Shown: positions 8,974 through 18,089, counted from the first letter of the stretch. The stretch: DNA of 43,430 bases from DATJWY01 sp035500775 (GCA_035500775.1 DATJWY010000148.1:1-43430), one strand, 5' to 3'. Program-made: numbers and translations. The notes: a model not told the origin generated them from the sequence alone.

Positions 8974-9726
8974 TTGGGAGCGAACGAGCGGACGGCCGAG
9001 GCGGAACGGAACGCCGGTGCGGGGCGCCCCCCGCGCCATGTCGCGATCATCATGGACGGTAATGGCCGCTGGGCGTCCGCCCGAGGGCTGCCGCGCGTCG
9101 CCGGCCATCGTGCCGGGGCGCAGGCGGTGCGCCGGGTCGTGGGGGCCGCGATCAAGCGCGGCGTGCAATGGCTGACCCTCTACGCCTTCAGCAGCGAAAA
9201 CTGGTCGCGGCCGGAAACCGAGGTGACGGACCTGACCGGCCTGCTGCGCCACTATCTGCGTCATGAGGTCGCCGAACTGCATGCCGAGAACGTGCGCCTG
9301 CGCAGCATCGGCGACCGTGCCCGGTTCGGCGAGGAGATCTGCCGCGAGCTGGATCGCGCCGAGCGGCTCACCGCGGGGAATGAGCGGCTGAACCTGAACA
9401 TCGCCCTGTCCTATGGCGGCCGGTCGGAAATCGTCGCGGCGGCGCGGCGCTGCATGGAGGCGGCGCTGCGCGGGGAGATCACGCCCGAAAGCCTGGACGA
9501 GACGCGGTTCGGGAGCTTCCTGTTTACCTCCGGCATGCCGGACCCGGATCTCGTTATCCGCACCAGCGGCGAGCGCCGGGTCTCCAATTTCCTGCTCTGG
9601 CAATCGGCCTATGCCGAGTTCGTGTTCCCCGACGTGCTCTGGCCGGATTTCGGCGAGCAGCATCTCGACAGCGCGCTGGCCGAGTACGGCCGGCGCGAGC
9701 GGCGTTTCGGTGCCCGGCCGGGCTGA
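8974..9726 (+). CDS. uppS: Isoprenyl transferase (undecaprenyl diphosphate synthase)
   Basis: Cis-prenyltransferase that condenses isopentenyl diphosphate onto farnesyl diphosphate to give the C55 carrier lipid for peptidoglycan and polysaccharide synthesis. HVAIIMDGNGRWA holds the catalytic aspartate (residue 28 from this start); YAFSSENWSRP and the C-terminal DLVIRTSGERRVSNFLLWQ are family signatures. No ATG lies between the end of frr and the conserved region. TTG at 8974 is the only reasonable start and gives 250 residues, the normal length; longer readings would run inside frr. It sits 7 bp after frr and leads into cdsA-dxr-rseP, the usual envelope cluster. Confidence 0.93.
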   Translation: MGANERTAEAERNAGAGRPPRHVAIIMDGNGRWASARGLPRVAGHRAGAQAVRRVVGAAIKRGVQWLTLYAFSSENWSRPETEVTDLTGLLRHYLRHEVAELHAENVRLRSIGDRARFGEEICRELDRAERLTAGNERLNLNIALSYGGRSEIVAAARRCMEAALRGEITPESLDETRFGSFLFTSGMPDPDLVIRTSGERRVSNFLLWQSAYAEFVFPDVLWPDFGEQHLDSALAEYGRRERRFGARPG

Positions 9727-9763
9727 CGACGGGCCGGCCGCTCGGTCCGTGGGCGGGGGGCGT

Positions 9764-10555
9764 GTGCGCTGGAGCGATCTGCGCCTGCGCGTCCTCTCGG
9801 CGGTCGTGCTGGCGCCGGTCGTGCTTGGCTGTCTCTGGCTTGGCGGCGCGGCCTGGCTCGGATTGCTGGGCCTGGGCGCGCTCGGGCTCGGCGTGGAATG
9901 GGCGCGGCTCTGCGGCGTGCCGGCCCGGCGCTGGCCGGGCGGCGGCATTCCGGCGACCCTGGTGCTGGCCGCGGTGGTGACGGCTTTCTCCGCCGGGGGC
10001 TCCGTGCTCGTGCTGCTGGCCGGCGCGCTCGCCTTCGCGGCCGCCGGGCGGCGGGTGGCGGCGGCGGGGACGCTGTATCTCGGCCTCGCTTTGCTGGCCA
10101 TGGCCGTGCTGCGCGAGGACGCCGCGTCCGGCTTCGCCAACATGCTGTTCGTCATGCTCGTGGTCTGGAGCAGCGATATCGGCGCCTATCTGTTCGGCCG
10201 GCTGCTGGGTGGACCGCGCCTCGCGCCCTCGATCTCGCCGGGCAAGACCTGGTCGGGCGGAGCGGGCGGGTTGGTGGCGGCGATCCTGATGGGCGGCGTC
10301 GTCGCGGCCGTGGTCGGCGCCTCGGGCGCCGGCCTCGCGCGGGCCGCGCTGATCGCCGCGGTGCTCGGCATCGCGTCCCAGGCGGGCGATCTCCTGGAAA
10401 GCGCCGTGAAGCGGCGGGCCGGAGTCAAAGATTCAGGATGGATCATTCCCGGCCATGGCGGTCTGCTCGACCGCCTGGACGGGCTGCTGGCCGCGGCGCC
10501 GCTCGCCGCTTTGCTGGCGCTGCAACTCGGGCGAGGAGTGTTTTTGTGGCAGTGA
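9764..10555 (+). CDS. cdsA: Phosphatidate cytidylyltransferase
   Basis: Integral membrane enzyme forming CDP-diacylglycerol from phosphatidic acid and CTP, the branch point of phospholipid synthesis. About 263 residues, mostly transmembrane helices, with SSDIGAYLFGRLLGG and the CDP-DAG synthase signature SAVKRRAGVKDSGWIIPGHG running into GLLDRLD. No ATG is available. GTG at 9764, closely preceded by a G-rich stretch, gives a standard N-terminus (VRWSDLRLRVLSA); GTG at 9749 is an alternative five residues longer. Starts 37 bp after uppS, and its end overlaps dxr by 10 bp. Confidence 0.92.
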   Translation: MRWSDLRLRVLSAVVLAPVVLGCLWLGGAAWLGLLGLGALGLGVEWARLCGVPARRWPGGGIPATLVLAAVVTAFSAGGSVLVLLAGALAFAAAGRRVAAAGTLYLGLALLAMAVLREDAASGFANMLFVMLVVWSSDIGAYLFGRLLGGPRLAPSISPGKTWSGGAGGLVAAILMGGVVAAVVGASGAGLARAALIAAVLGIASQAGDLLESAVKRRAGVKDSGWIIPGHGGLLDRLDGLLAAAPLAALLALQLGRGVFLWQ

Positions 10556-11709
10556 AAACCGTGACCGTGCTCGGCAGCACCGGAAGCGTCGGGCGCAGCA
10601 CCGTGGATCTGTTGCTGGCGGCGCCCGATCGTTTCCGGGTGCGCGCCCTGGTGGGCAATCGCAATGCCGCGCTGCTGGCCGAGCAGGCGCTGGCACTCGG
10701 CGCCGAATGGGCCGTCTGTCATGACCATGAGGCGCATGTCACGCTCGCCGGCCTGCTCGCCGGCAGCTCCGTGCGCACGGCTTGCGGCCCCGAGGCGGTG
10801 ATCGCGGCGGCCGCGCTGCCGGCCGACTGGACCATGGCGGCGATCACCGGCGCCGCCGGCCTGCCGCCGACGCTCGCCGCCATCAATCGCGGCGGGGCGG
10901 TGGCGCTCGCCAACAAGGAGGCGCTGGTCTGCGCCGGCGATGTGATGCTGCGGGCGGTCGAGGCGGCCGGGGCGACGCTGCTGCCGGTCGATTCGGAGCA
11001 TAACGCGATCTTCCAGGCGCTGGCGGACGGTAACCGGGACGCGGTGGAGAGCATCGTGCTGACCGCCTCCGGCGGCCCGTTCCGCACCGCGACCACGGAG
11101 GAGATGGCGGTGGCCACGCCGGAAGCGGCGCTGCGCCATCCGGTCTGGTCCATGGGCGCCAAGATCACCATCGACTCAGCGACCCTGTTCAACAAGGGTC
11201 TGGAGCTGATCGAGGCGGCGCGGCTGTTCGCCATGCCGGAGCACCGGATCGACGTGCTGGTGCATCCGCAATCGATCATTCACGGCATGGTCAACTTCAG
11301 CGACGGCAGTGTGGTCGCGCAGCTTGGCTCGCCGGATATGCGCATCCCGATCGCGCATGCGCTCGCCTGGCCGAAGCGCCTCGCCACCGCCGCGCCGCGC
11401 CTCGATCTGGCGCGCGCCGGCCGGCTCGATTTCTTCCCGCCGGACGAGCTGCGCTTCCCGGCGCTCCGCCTGGCCCGCGCCGTCTTGCGCGAGGGCGGTG
11501 GCGCCCCCACCATCCTGAGCGCGGCCAACGAAATCGCGGTGGAGGCCTTCCTGTCCCGCCGGCTCGGCTTTCTCGGCATCGCCAGCCTCGTCGAGGCGGT
11601 GCTGGAGCGGATGGGGCCGCGCCGGGCCGACACGCTGGAGGACGTCCTGGCGCTCGATCAGGAAGCAAGGCGGATCGCGGAAGGCCTGGCCGCCTCCGAA
11701 GCTGCCTGA
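10546..11709 (+). CDS. dxr: 1-deoxy-D-xylulose 5-phosphate reductoisomerase
   Basis: Second enzyme of the MEP pathway: converts DXP to 2-C-methyl-D-erythritol 4-phosphate with NADPH and a divalent metal. 387 residues. The NADPH-binding VTVLGSTGSVGRSTVDL is at the N-terminus; ALANKEALV and LPVDSEHNAIFQAL (metal ligands D149 and E151) follow; KITIDSATLFNKGLELIEA and VLVHPQSIIHGMV complete the active site. It starts with GTG at 10546, seven bases after GAGGAG, and overlaps the end of cdsA by 10 bp, which suggests translational coupling. Supplies precursor for UppS just upstream. Confidence 0.96.
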   Translation: MAVKTVTVLGSTGSVGRSTVDLLLAAPDRFRVRALVGNRNAALLAEQALALGAEWAVCHDHEAHVTLAGLLAGSSVRTACGPEAVIAAAALPADWTMAAITGAAGLPPTLAAINRGGAVALANKEALVCAGDVMLRAVEAAGATLLPVDSEHNAIFQALADGNRDAVESIVLTASGGPFRTATTEEMAVATPEAALRHPVWSMGAKITIDSATLFNKGLELIEAARLFAMPEHRIDVLVHPQSIIHGMVNFSDGSVVAQLGSPDMRIPIAHALAWPKRLATAAPRLDLARAGRLDFFPPDELRFPALRLARAVLREGGGAPTILSAANEIAVEAFLSRRLGFLGIASLVEAVLERMGPRRADTLEDVLALDQEARRIAEGLAASEAA

Positions 11710-11723
11710 GGAACCTGGGGATC

Positions 11724-12833
11724 ATGAATTTTCTGCCGCACGCCCTGCATACGCTGATCGCCTTCGCGGTCGTTCTCGGTGTGCTCGTCTTCATCCACGA
11801 GATGGGCCATTATCTCGCCGCGCGCTGGCGCGGCGTGCATGCGGAGGCGTTCTCGATCGGCTTTGGCCGTCCGCTGGTGAGCTGGACGGACCGGCGCGGG
11901 ACGGTCTGGAAGATCTCCGCCCTGCCGCTCGGCGGCTACGTGAAACTGCACGGCATGGCCAACCCGGCCGAGATCGGCGAGCAGGATCAGAGCGCGTTCC
12001 AGGCCGGGCGGACCTTCTTCGAGAAATCCGTGCTCTCCCGCGCCATCGTGGTCGCGGCCGGGCCGTTGGCCAATTTCGCCCTCGCGATTGTGTTGTTCGC
12101 CGTGCTGTTCGCGAGTGTCGGCATGTCGGTGCCGTTGCCGGTGGTCGGCGAAGTGCTCGCCGGCAGCGCCGCCGCCGAGGCGGGGCTCGCCAAGGGGGAC
12201 CGGATCGAGGCGATCGCCGGCACGCCGATCCGGGATTTCCAGGGCATCCAGGCGATCGTGGCGCGCAGCCCGGATCAGAGCCTGCCTCTCACCGTGTCGC
12301 GTGACGGCAAGACGTTGACGCTGACCGCGCATGTGCACGCCAGGGTTTCCGGCGGCGAGCGGATCGGCATGCTCGGGATCAGCAGCGGCGCCGTGGAGAC
12401 GCACCGGCTCGGGCCTGTCCAGGCGATTTTCGCCGGGACCACGCAGACCTGGTCCATGACGCGGCAGACCCTGGTCGGCCTGTGGCACATCATTGCCTCC
12501 GGGCACGGGACGGACGAGTTGGGCGGACCGCTGCGCATCGCCCAGCTCTCGGGGCAGGTGGCGGAACTCGGCGTCGCCAGCCTGGTCAATTTCGTGGCGG
12601 TGCTGTCGATCAATCTTGGCCTGCTGAACCTGTTCCCGATCCCGGTGCTGGACGGGGGGCATCTGCTGTTCTTCCTGGCCGAGGCGCTGCGTGGCAGGCC
12701 GCTGCCCCTGCGGGCCCAGGAATACGGCTACCGGGCCGGTTTCGCCCTGATCGCCGGCCTGTTCGTGTTCGCCACCCTCAACGACCTGACCCATCTCGGG
12801 GTGTTTCGCTGGGTGGCGGCGCTGATCGGCTGA
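11724..12833 (+). CDS. rseP: RseP/RIP-type intramembrane zinc metalloprotease
   Basis: Site-2-type protease of the inner membrane (M50). In E. coli RseP cleaves the anti-sigma factor RseA to release the envelope-stress sigma factor; the substrate in this organism is unknown. The 369-residue protein has HEMGH at residues 25-29 in the first membrane helix, a single clear PDZ domain (about 125-200), and the third zinc-ligand motif PIPVLDGGHLL (D310) in the second half. E. coli RseP has two PDZ domains; one is usual for alphaproteobacterial homologues. Located 14 bp after dxr and before bamA, the conserved arrangement. Confidence 0.93.
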   Translation: MNFLPHALHTLIAFAVVLGVLVFIHEMGHYLAARWRGVHAEAFSIGFGRPLVSWTDRRGTVWKISALPLGGYVKLHGMANPAEIGEQDQSAFQAGRTFFEKSVLSRAIVVAAGPLANFALAIVLFAVLFASVGMSVPLPVVGEVLAGSAAAEAGLAKGDRIEAIAGTPIRDFQGIQAIVARSPDQSLPLTVSRDGKTLTLTAHVHARVSGGERIGMLGISSGAVETHRLGPVQAIFAGTTQTWSMTRQTLVGLWHIIASGHGTDELGGPLRIAQLSGQVAELGVASLVNFVAVLSINLGLLNLFPIPVLDGGHLLFFLAEALRGRPLPLRAQEYGYRAGFALIAGLFVFATLNDLTHLGVFRWVAALIG

Positions 12834-12932
12834 ACGTCGCGAAGGGTGAAACGAGTCGCCTTCCGATTGTTGCGGAAACCAGGCGCTTTCAAGGCGCTTG
12901 TTCCCGCTGTGGACTTCCCGGCGAAACTCGGG

Positions 12933-12974
12933 TAGCGGGCTTTCGGCGCGGAGCGTATTCTCCGCCGCCCGCTA
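12933..12974. other. Hairpin upstream of bamA
   Basis: TAGCGGGC and GCCCGCTA form an 8-bp outer stem; an inner GGAG/CTCC segment extends it. It lies about 45 bp before the bamA start in the 186-bp rseP-bamA gap. It may be a leader structure or a weak terminator. Confidence 0.35.
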
Positions 12975-13019
12975 TCCGTGCCGCCCGGCGGCGGATGGTA
13001 GGCGTCGCTGCCTGGGGGG

Positions 13020-15479
13020 ATGCACTTGTCTCGTAAACGCGCCGCGCTGCTTGCTACTGCTGTTCTGCTTCCCTACCTGCCAAACACCTCGGCCGCCGCG
13101 CAGGGGGCCGCCGTTGAACCGGAACGGCATGGGGTGCCGCGTCCCCATGGTCCGGCGCGTGCCGGGCACGGGGGGGTGCCTGTGGCCGCCGGGGCACATC
13201 ACCGTGGCCATTCGCCTCGTCTGCCGTCGTCTGCCCCGGTCCGCGGCGGCACCATCCAGGCGATTCGCGTCGAGGGGAACGACCGGATCGAGACCGGTAC
13301 GATTCTGTCGTACATGCTGCTGCAACCCGGCGACAGTTTCGATCCCGACCGGATCGATCGCAGCCTGCGCACGCTCTATGCGACCGGCCTGTTTCAGGAC
13401 GTGAGCCTCACCCGTGATGCCAATACGCTGGTGGTGCGGGTGGTCGAGAATCCGGTGGTGAACACCATCACCTTCGAAGGCAATCACTCGGTTAACGACG
13501 ACACGCTGCGCAAGGAGTTGCAGCTGCGCCCGCGCGCGGTGTTCACCCCGCGCATGGCACAGAGCGATCGCCAGCGCCTGCTGGGCGTCTATGCCGCCAA
13601 GGGGCATTACGCCGCGACGGTCGACCCGCAGATCGTGAAGCTCTCGCAGAACCGGGTGAACGTGATCTTCCGGATCAATGAGGGGCGCGAGACCTATATC
13701 AGCCACATCACCTTCGTCGGTAATCACGCGTTCAGTGAATCCCGCCTCGCCGAGGTCATCAGCAGCCGCGAGTCGCGCTGGTGGCGGTTCCTCTCCAGCT
13801 CCGACGAGTTCAACCCGCAGCGCGTCGCCTATGACCGCGAATTGCTGCGCCGTTTCTATCTGAAGAACGGCTACGCCGATTTCGACGTGACCGGCGCGGT
13901 TTCCGAGCTGTCGCCCGATCGCCGGTCCTTCTTCCTCACCTTCACCATGCATGAGGGGGAGCGCTACCGGGTCGGCAAGATCACCCTGAAACCGCAATTG
14001 CCGCATCTCAAGGCGGAGGGGCTGGAGGCGTTCGTCAAGCTCAAGTCGGGCGATTGGTATGACGGCGACGCGGTGGAGCAAAGCACGCAGGCGCTGCAGG
14101 CCGAGGTGGAGGGCCGCGGCTATCCATTCGTCGACGTCGAGCCGCGCATCGCCCGTCATCCCGACAAGCACACCGTCGATCTGCTGTTCGACATCGTTCA
14201 GGGGCAGCGCAGCTATGTCGAGCGGATCGACATCAGCGGCAATAGCCGCACCAAGGACAAGGTGATCCGCCGCGAGTTCCAGTTCGCCGAGGGTGACGCG
14301 TTCAACCCCGCCGCGATGCGCCGAACGAAGCAGCGCCTCGAGGATCTGGGCTACTTCAACACGGTGAACATCACCACTCAGCCGGGCTCCGCCTCGGACC
14401 GGGTGATCGTGAACACCGGGATTTCCGAGAAGGCGACCGGCGAGCTGACCCTGGGCGGCGGTTTCTCGACCGACGCCGGCGTGCTCGGCCAGGTTGGCCT
14501 GCGTGAGAAGAACCTGGTCGGCACCGGCATCGACGCCGGCATCAACGGGACGCTGGCGCAGCGCGAGAGCCAGGTCGATCTGTCGGTCACCGACCCGTAT
14601 TTCCTCGACCGGAACCTGGTCGCCGGCGCTGACGCCTATCTGATCCGCAACAACAACCTCGACATATCGAACTACGAGGAGCGGCGGGCCGGTATGTCGC
14701 TCCGGCTCGGCTACCAGTTCAACGATCACCTGAGCCAGTCGTGGAACTACTCATTGGTAGATCGTAATGTTTACAACATTCAGAGCGGGGCCTCGCTCTA
14801 TGTTCTCGATGAGTCCGGGCAATCGCTGCTGTCGCAGATCGGGCAGACGATAAGCCTCGACTACCGGGACAGCAGAACCGATCCGCATAATGGCTTCATC
14901 GCCCGGCTCGGCACCGATTTCGCCGGTATCGGCGGCGACGAGACCTATCTCCGCGCCAAGATCGACGGCACCTACTACGTCCCGTTCGGCTGGTTGACCG
15001 GTGATTCCGACTGGGTTCTCGCTATTTCCGCCGGCACCGGCTACCTGGACCGGATGAGCGGACGTGAGCGCATCATCGACCGCTTCTTCCTTGGCGGCGA
15101 CAATCTGCGCGGCTTCCAGGATGGAGGCGCCGGTCCGCACTCGATCCCGAACGCGACCTATCCCAGTGCGGACAGTCTCGGCGGCGACTTCATCTGGACC
15201 CAGTCCACCGAGATGCGCTTTCCGCTGCCGGTTTCCCCGGATCTCGGCCTGAGCGGGCGCGCCTTTGTCGATGTCGGTGGCCTGAGCGGCGTGCGGACGT
15301 CCGGCAACACCTCCGCGCAGGGAATCGCCGATACCGGCGCGCCGCGCGTTGGTGCGGGCGTCGGCGTCTCCTGGAAGAGTCCGTTCGGGCTGATCAACGT
15401 CGATATCGCAGACCCGGTCGTGAAGAAGACCCACGACCAGACCCAGGTCTTCCGTTTTGGCTTCGGCACGAGGTTCTAG
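13020..15479 (+). CDS. bamA: Outer membrane protein assembly factor BamA
   Basis: Omp85-family core of the BAM complex, inserting beta-barrel proteins in the outer membrane. 819 residues. A signal peptide (about 1-27, ending near TSAAA) is followed by five POTRA domains from residue 77 (GTIQAIRVEGNDRI), then a 16-strand barrel with the conserved LRGF loop motif (NLRGFQDGGAGP) and a C-terminal phenylalanine in FGFGTRF. Between signal peptide and POTRA1 there is an extra linker of about 50 residues rich in Pro, His, Gly and Arg. Start at ATG 13020 after a G-rich ribosome site. The ompH/skp gene begins 2 bp after the stop, so the barrel machine and a periplasmic chaperone are co-expressed. Confidence 0.95.
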   Translation: MHLSRKRAALLATAVLLPYLPNTSAAAQGAAVEPERHGVPRPHGPARAGHGGVPVAAGAHHRGHSPRLPSSAPVRGGTIQAIRVEGNDRIETGTILSYMLLQPGDSFDPDRIDRSLRTLYATGLFQDVSLTRDANTLVVRVVENPVVNTITFEGNHSVNDDTLRKELQLRPRAVFTPRMAQSDRQRLLGVYAAKGHYAATVDPQIVKLSQNRVNVIFRINEGRETYISHITFVGNHAFSESRLAEVISSRESRWWRFLSSSDEFNPQRVAYDRELLRRFYLKNGYADFDVTGAVSELSPDRRSFFLTFTMHEGERYRVGKITLKPQLPHLKAEGLEAFVKLKSGDWYDGDAVEQSTQALQAEVEGRGYPFVDVEPRIARHPDKHTVDLLFDIVQGQRSYVERIDISGNSRTKDKVIRREFQFAEGDAFNPAAMRRTKQRLEDLGYFNTVNITTQPGSASDRVIVNTGISEKATGELTLGGGFSTDAGVLGQVGLREKNLVGTGIDAGINGTLAQRESQVDLSVTDPYFLDRNLVAGADAYLIRNNNLDISNYEERRAGMSLRLGYQFNDHLSQSWNYSLVDRNVYNIQSGASLYVLDESGQSLLSQIGQTISLDYRDSRTDPHNGFIARLGTDFAGIGGDETYLRAKIDGTYYVPFGWLTGDSDWVLAISAGTGYLDRMSGRERIIDRFFLGGDNLRGFQDGGAGPHSIPNATYPSADSLGGDFIWTQSTEMRFPLPVSPDLGLSGRAFVDVGGLSGVRTSGNTSAQGIADTGAPRVGAGVGVSWKSPFGLINVDIADPVVKKTHDQTQVFRFGFGTRF

Positions 15480-15481
15480 CT

Positions 15482-16345
15482 TTGGTCCAGTATCGCTCCT
15501 TCCGGCTTGCCGTTCTCGCGGCCACCCTGCTGCTTCCGGTCGGTCCGGGCGGCTGGCAGGCCGCGCACGCCCAGTCCAACCCGGGCTGGTTCGTGCCCAA
15601 TACGCCGAAGCCAGCGGCGACCCCGGCGCCCGCGCCGCGCCGCAACCGCGCGCCCCGGCCGGAGGCGCCGCCGATGCAGATGGCGCCCTTGCAGCAGGAG
15701 CCGGCGGGCGACGCCCAGGCCGAGGCGCCGCCCCGGCAATTGCCGGAGCTGCCGATCCCGCAGCTGCCCGCCCTGCCGCATGGCGCCGCCCCGCCCGCCG
15801 CCGTTATCGGCGTGCTCGGCGTGCCCGAGGTGCTGCGTGCCTCCACGGCGGCCCAGCAGGTGGAAAAAGTCATGGGTGAGCGGCGCGACCGCCTCAACCA
15901 GGATGCGCAGAAGGAACAGGCGACGCTGCGCGGGATGCAGCAATCGCTCGTGAATGACCGTGCCCGGCTCAGCGCCGATCAGATCCGCACCCGTGAGCGC
16001 CAGTTGCAGGACCGGGTGTCGAGCGAGATGCGGGTGTTCCGCGAGCGCTCGCGGGTGCTGCAGGAAGCGGCGCAGGTGGCGATGGGGCAGGTGGAGCGCA
16101 CGCTGGTCGCCGTCATCCGCCAGGTGGCGGAGAGCCGGGGCATGAACCTCGTGCTGCACCGCGCGCAGGTGGCGCTGAATGTCGCCGAGTTCGACGTCAC
16201 CCAGCAGGTGACGGACCAGCTCAACAAGGTGCTGCCCTCGGTGCAGGTCCCGCCCGAGGATGTCGACCCGGTGGTCTGGGCGGAAGCGCAGGCCAAGCTG
16301 CTGGCGAGCCCGCCGGCGGCAGCGCCCGCGCAGCAGGGGCACTGA
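15482..16345 (+). CDS. OmpH/Skp-family periplasmic chaperone with Pro-rich extension
   Basis: Skp-like chaperone that holds unfolded outer-membrane proteins on the way to BamA. The 287-residue protein has a signal peptide (cleavage likely after AHA, about residue 30), a Pro/Ala/Arg-rich segment (about 35-105), then VIGVLGVPEVLRAS and a long charged coiled coil (about 120-215) typical of the OmpH domain. E. coli Skp has 161 residues, so the extra length is mainly the low-complexity segment. The start is TTG at 15482, two bases after the bamA stop; no better start precedes the signal peptide. Position between bamA and lpxD is the standard one and supports the call. Confidence 0.85.
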   Translation: MVQYRSFRLAVLAATLLLPVGPGGWQAAHAQSNPGWFVPNTPKPAATPAPAPRRNRAPRPEAPPMQMAPLQQEPAGDAQAEAPPRQLPELPIPQLPALPHGAAPPAAVIGVLGVPEVLRASTAAQQVEKVMGERRDRLNQDAQKEQATLRGMQQSLVNDRARLSADQIRTRERQLQDRVSSEMRVFRERSRVLQEAAQVAMGQVERTLVAVIRQVAESRGMNLVLHRAQVALNVAEFDVTQQVTDQLNKVLPSVQVPPEDVDPVVWAEAQAKLLASPPAAAPAQQGH

Positions 16346-16361
16346 TGTCCGGCGCTGTGGT

Positions 16362-17426
16362 ATGACGGCGGGCGACCCCCGGTTCTTCGCCCGCACCGGT
16401 CCGCATCGCCTCTCGGCACTGGCCGAGGCGGCGCGGGCCGAGCGTGTGGTGGGTGGGGATGACCGCCTGTTCGTAGGCGTCGGACCATTGCAGGCCGCAA
16501 CGCCGAACGAGGTCGGCTTTCTCGACAATCGGCGCTACGCGGCGCAATTGCCGGGAACGCAGGCGGGCGCCGTCATCCTCCATCCGGATCTGGTGGACCG
16601 GCTGCCGCCTGGCTGTGCCGGTCTTGTCACCCCCGAGCCGTATGCCGCCTGGGCGCGGGTGGCCGCGCTGTTCCATCCGCCCCGGCCGGCCAGTCCCGGC
16701 ATCCATCCGACGGCCGTGGTCGCGGCCACCGCGCGCGTCGATCCCACGGCCGAGATCGGGCCGCATGGGGTGATCGGGGAGCGGGCCGCGATCGGGCCTG
16801 GGTGCCGGATCGGCCCCGGAGCGGTGATCGGCGAGGGGGTGGTGATCGGTCGCGACACGCGAATCGGGGCCCATGCCAGCGTCAGCCATGCCCTGCTCGG
16901 CGACCGCGTCTATGTTTATCCCGGCGCGCGGATCGGCCAGGAAGGCTTCGGCTTCGCGGCCACGCCGGCGGGATTCGTCACCGTGCCGCAGCTTGGCCGG
17001 GTGATCCTGGAAGACGACGTGGAGGTCGGCGCCAACACCACCATCGACCGCGGCTCGGCGCAAGACACGGTGATTGGCGCCGGCTCGCGCCTCGACAATC
17101 TGGTGCAGATCGGGCACAACGTCCGCCTTGGCCGGTGTTGCGTGGTGGTCGCGCAGGCGGGCATCTCCGGGTCGACCGTGCTCGAGGATTTCGTCGAGAT
17201 CGCGGCTCAGGCGGGGCTCACCGGGCATTTGCGGATCGGCCGCAAGGCCAGGGTCGGGGCGCAGGCCGGGGTCATGTCGGATGTTCCGGCGGGTCGGGAT
17301 GTGCTCGGAAGCCCCGCGATGCCGGTGCGCGAGTTTTTTCGGAACGTTGCCGTGTTGAAGCGACTCGCGGCGCGACGGCCCGCGGGACTTCCGGGCAGCG
17401 TGACGCAGGATGAAGGTGCGGGCTGA
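16362..17426 (+). CDS. lpxD: UDP-3-O-(3-hydroxyacyl)glucosamine N-acyltransferase
   Basis: Third step of lipid A synthesis: transfers a 3-hydroxyacyl chain from ACP to the amino group of UDP-3-O-acyl-glucosamine. 354 residues from ATG 16362. An N-terminal uridine-binding domain (NEVGFLDNRRY) is followed by a left-handed beta-helix of hexapeptide repeats from about residue 113. The catalytic histidine is H252 in LVQIGHNVRLG; GANTTIDRGS is also diagnostic. Earlier in-frame starts lie inside ompH. The end overlaps one possible fabZ start by 17 bp. Confidence 0.94.
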   Translation: MTAGDPRFFARTGPHRLSALAEAARAERVVGGDDRLFVGVGPLQAATPNEVGFLDNRRYAAQLPGTQAGAVILHPDLVDRLPPGCAGLVTPEPYAAWARVAALFHPPRPASPGIHPTAVVAATARVDPTAEIGPHGVIGERAAIGPGCRIGPGAVIGEGVVIGRDTRIGAHASVSHALLGDRVYVYPGARIGQEGFGFAATPAGFVTVPQLGRVILEDDVEVGANTTIDRGSAQDTVIGAGSRLDNLVQIGHNVRLGRCCVVVAQAGISGSTVLEDFVEIAAQAGLTGHLRIGRKARVGAQAGVMSDVPAGRDVLGSPAMPVREFFRNVAVLKRLAARRPAGLPGSVTQDEGAG

Positions 17427-17499
17427 ACTTCCCATGGACGGTACGACGACAGAGGCGCCGCGGCAGAGCGAGCGGGACGAGCACGAGCCGGAGGCGGGG

Positions 17500-17955
17500 A
17501 TGACGCGCGACGTCGTTCCCTTGGTTGATATTGCGCGCATTACCCGCGCTATCCCGCACCGCTACCCGTTCTTGCTGATCGACCGCGTGGTCGATCTGGT
17601 GCGCAACCAATCCGCGGTTGGCATCAAGAACGTTTCGGTTAACGAATCGTTCTTCCAGGGACATTTCCCGAATCATCCGGTGATGCCCGGCGTGCTCATC
17701 ATCGAGAGCATGGCGCAGACCGCCGCCGTCCTGGTGGTGGAGACGCTCGGGCCGGAAGCGGCCGGCAAGGTGGTCTATTTCATGACCATCGAGGGCGCGA
17801 AGTTCCGCCGGCCTGTGGTTCCGGGCGATCAACTCCGCATCCATGTCACCAAGGAGCGGCATCGCGGCAACGTCTGGAAGTTCCATGGCGTCGCGCGGGT
17901 TGATGGCGTTTCGGTCGCGGAGGCGACCTACAGCGCCATGATCATGGATAAATAG
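17500..17955 (+). CDS. fabZ: 3-hydroxyacyl-[ACP] dehydratase
   Basis: Hot-dog-fold dehydratase of type II fatty acid synthesis, acting on 3-hydroxyacyl-ACP, the same intermediates LpxD and LpxA use. IPHRYPFLLIDRV holds the catalytic histidine and GHFPNHPVMPGVLIIESMAQ the catalytic glutamate. From ATG 17500 (GGAGG five bases upstream) the protein has 151 residues, the size of E. coli FabZ. In-frame ATGs at 17434 and 17410 would add 22 or 30 charged, non-conserved residues; the 17410 start would overlap lpxD. The stop is certain, the start moderately so. Confidence 0.93.
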   Translation: MTRDVVPLVDIARITRAIPHRYPFLLIDRVVDLVRNQSAVGIKNVSVNESFFQGHFPNHPVMPGVLIIESMAQTAAVLVVETLGPEAAGKVVYFMTIEGAKFRRPVVPGDQLRIHVTKERHRGNVWKFHGVARVDGVSVAEATYSAMIMDK

Positions 17956-18037
17956 CGGCGATCCCTCGTCACGGCTGCGCCAGAGCGGTTCGGGGTCGCC
18001 GAAACGCACAGTAATATTGCTTGATTGGTCATTTCGT

Positions 18038-18062
18038 GGCGCCCCCTTAGGGTGGGGGCGCC
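18038..18062. other. Perfect 9-bp hairpin before lpxA
   Basis: GGCGCCCCC and GGGGGCGCC enclose a 7-nt loop (TTAGGGT). The hairpin ends 27 bp before the lpxA ATG in the 134-bp fabZ-lpxA gap. It could be a leader structure affecting lpxA translation. Confidence 0.4.
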
Positions 18063-18089
18063 CGCAGAGCGAGTTCTGGTTTACACCGC

